Below, piece after piece: positions 63,395-64,000 of a DNA stretch of 64,000 bases. The position numbers and the translations under genes are program-made. The notes under the pieces were generated by a model, which did no database searches, was not told where the DNA came from, and was given only the letters and a program-made list of their open reading frames with translations. The DNA is from Mesostigma viride (Eukaryota; Streptophyta; Mesostigmatophyceae; Mesostigmatales; Mesostigmataceae): the NCBI GenBank assembly GCA_009746045.1, contig RPFO01000072.1, positions 2,773,971-2,837,970 on the forward strand, read 5' to 3'. Numbering within the stretch: position 1 is the stretch's first letter; every line of letters begins with the position of its first letter.

Positions 63395-64000
63395 CCTCCC
63401 ATCTCTTCCCTCCGCCCCCTCCCTCTCCTCACCTCCCCTCCCCCCTCCCCTCCTCCCCCTCCCTCCCTCCCCCTCCCTCCCCTCACCCCTCCCTCGCCTC
63501 CCCCTCCCTCCCTCCCTCCTCCCCTCCCCCCCTCCCTCCCCCCTCCCTCCCTCCCTCCCCTCCTCCCTCCCTCCTCCCTCCCTCCTCCCTCCCTCCCTCC
63601 CTCCCTCCTCCCTCCCCCCTCCCTCCCTCCCTCCCTCCCTCCCTCCCCTCCCTCCCCTCCCTCCCTCCCTCCCTCTCCCTCCCTCCCTCCTCCCTCCTCC
63701 CTCCCTCCCTCCCTCCCTCCCTCCCTCCCTCCCTCCCCTCCTCCTCCTCCCTCCCCTCCTCCTCCCCCTCCCTCCCTCCTCCCTCCCCCCCCTCCCTCCC
63801 CCTCCTCCCTCCTCCCTCCCTCCCTCCCTCCCTCCCTCCTCCTCTCCCTCCCCTCCCTCCCTCCCTCCCTCCCTCCCTCCCTCCCCTCCCTCCCTCTCCT
63901 CCCTCCCTCCCTCCCTCCCTCCCTCCCTCCCTCCCTCCCCTCCCTCCCTCCCTCCTCCCCTCCCTCCCCTCCCTCCCTCCCTCTCTCCCTCCGCCCACCA
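63395..64000. repeat. Irregular (CCCT)n / (CCT)n tract
   Basis: About 600 bp of almost pure pyrimidine on the + strand, mostly CCCT with CCT and CCCCT variants, running off the window end. It begins just after the target duplication of LINE-like element B. ORFs across it are artefacts. The complement of the GGGA tract at 42148 has the same unit but is far more regular. Confidence 0.95.

Noticed and set aside
63483-63998. 171-codon Gly/Arg/Glu-rich ORF at the window end
   Set aside because: Produced by the (CCCT)n tract only.

Overview
This window is eukaryotic repeat DNA in which I recognise no host gene. It holds a tandem satellite array, LTR retrotransposons, LINE-like, DIRS-like and Penelope-like retroelements, DNA transposons, MITEs and several hundred base pairs of tetranucleotide microsatellite. 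The element mix, the GC-rich retroelement codons and the TTAA/GCGT/GGGA simple repeats suggest a microalga or other protist, possibly a green alga. I cannot name the species.

Layout. 1-1181: decayed LINE 3' ends and unassigned AT-rich DNA. 1182-about 37005: a satellite array of ~0.95-1.1 kb units. Each unit starts with ACAAG followed, in intact units, by a G/C hairpin. The array is interrupted by two Ty3/gypsy elements (5957-16763 and 17752-28537) sitting at exactly the same nucleotide of the unit, by modules of other sequence that begin with the same kind of hairpin, and by a head-to-tail pair of an unknown element (33754-36079). 37005-45475: a copia-family RNase H scrap, a non-autonomous piggyBac-like element (38038-39736), a decayed Penelope-type reverse transcriptase (40054-41452), a 1.4 kb chain of GGGA/GTGA/GCGT/GGGT repeats, a LINE RT remnant, and a near-perfect 1028 bp palindrome of three MITEs with tRNA-like pieces. 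45475-59431: a nested set. A DIRS-like element (RT-RNase H on the right, tyrosine recombinase on the left) is split by a Ty1/copia-like element (46591-57412, TSD AGGGC). That element is itself split by an ORF1-only LINE-like element (48290-50293) and, in its 5' LTR, by a hAT-like element (55628-57116, 8-bp TSD). 59432-64000: decayed sequence, a second ORF1-only LINE-like element (61527-63376, 13-bp TSD) and a pyrimidine-rich simple repeat at the end.

How the parts work together. The Ty3 elements have LTRs, a primer site, a polypurine tract, gag with a zinc knuckle, protease, RT, RNase H, integrase with a C-terminal chromodomain, a small upstream ORF that looks like an RNase H1 hybrid-binding domain, and a long unidentified third ORF after pol. 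The chromodomain and the repeated use of one satellite site suggest an element that targets this satellite. The copia-like element appears to place its protease-like domain after integrase and before RT, which is not the usual order. The LINE-like elements carry only an ORF1-type RNA-binding protein, and share a 3' stem-loop and short-repeat tails, so they probably borrow an RT in trans.

Most ORFs are broken by single-base indels that differ between copies. This may be decay or residual long-read error. The strongest candidates for something undescribed are the satellite-site-specific chromodomain element with its two extra ORFs, the INT-PR-RT-RH copia-like element, and the ORF1-only LINE-like family.
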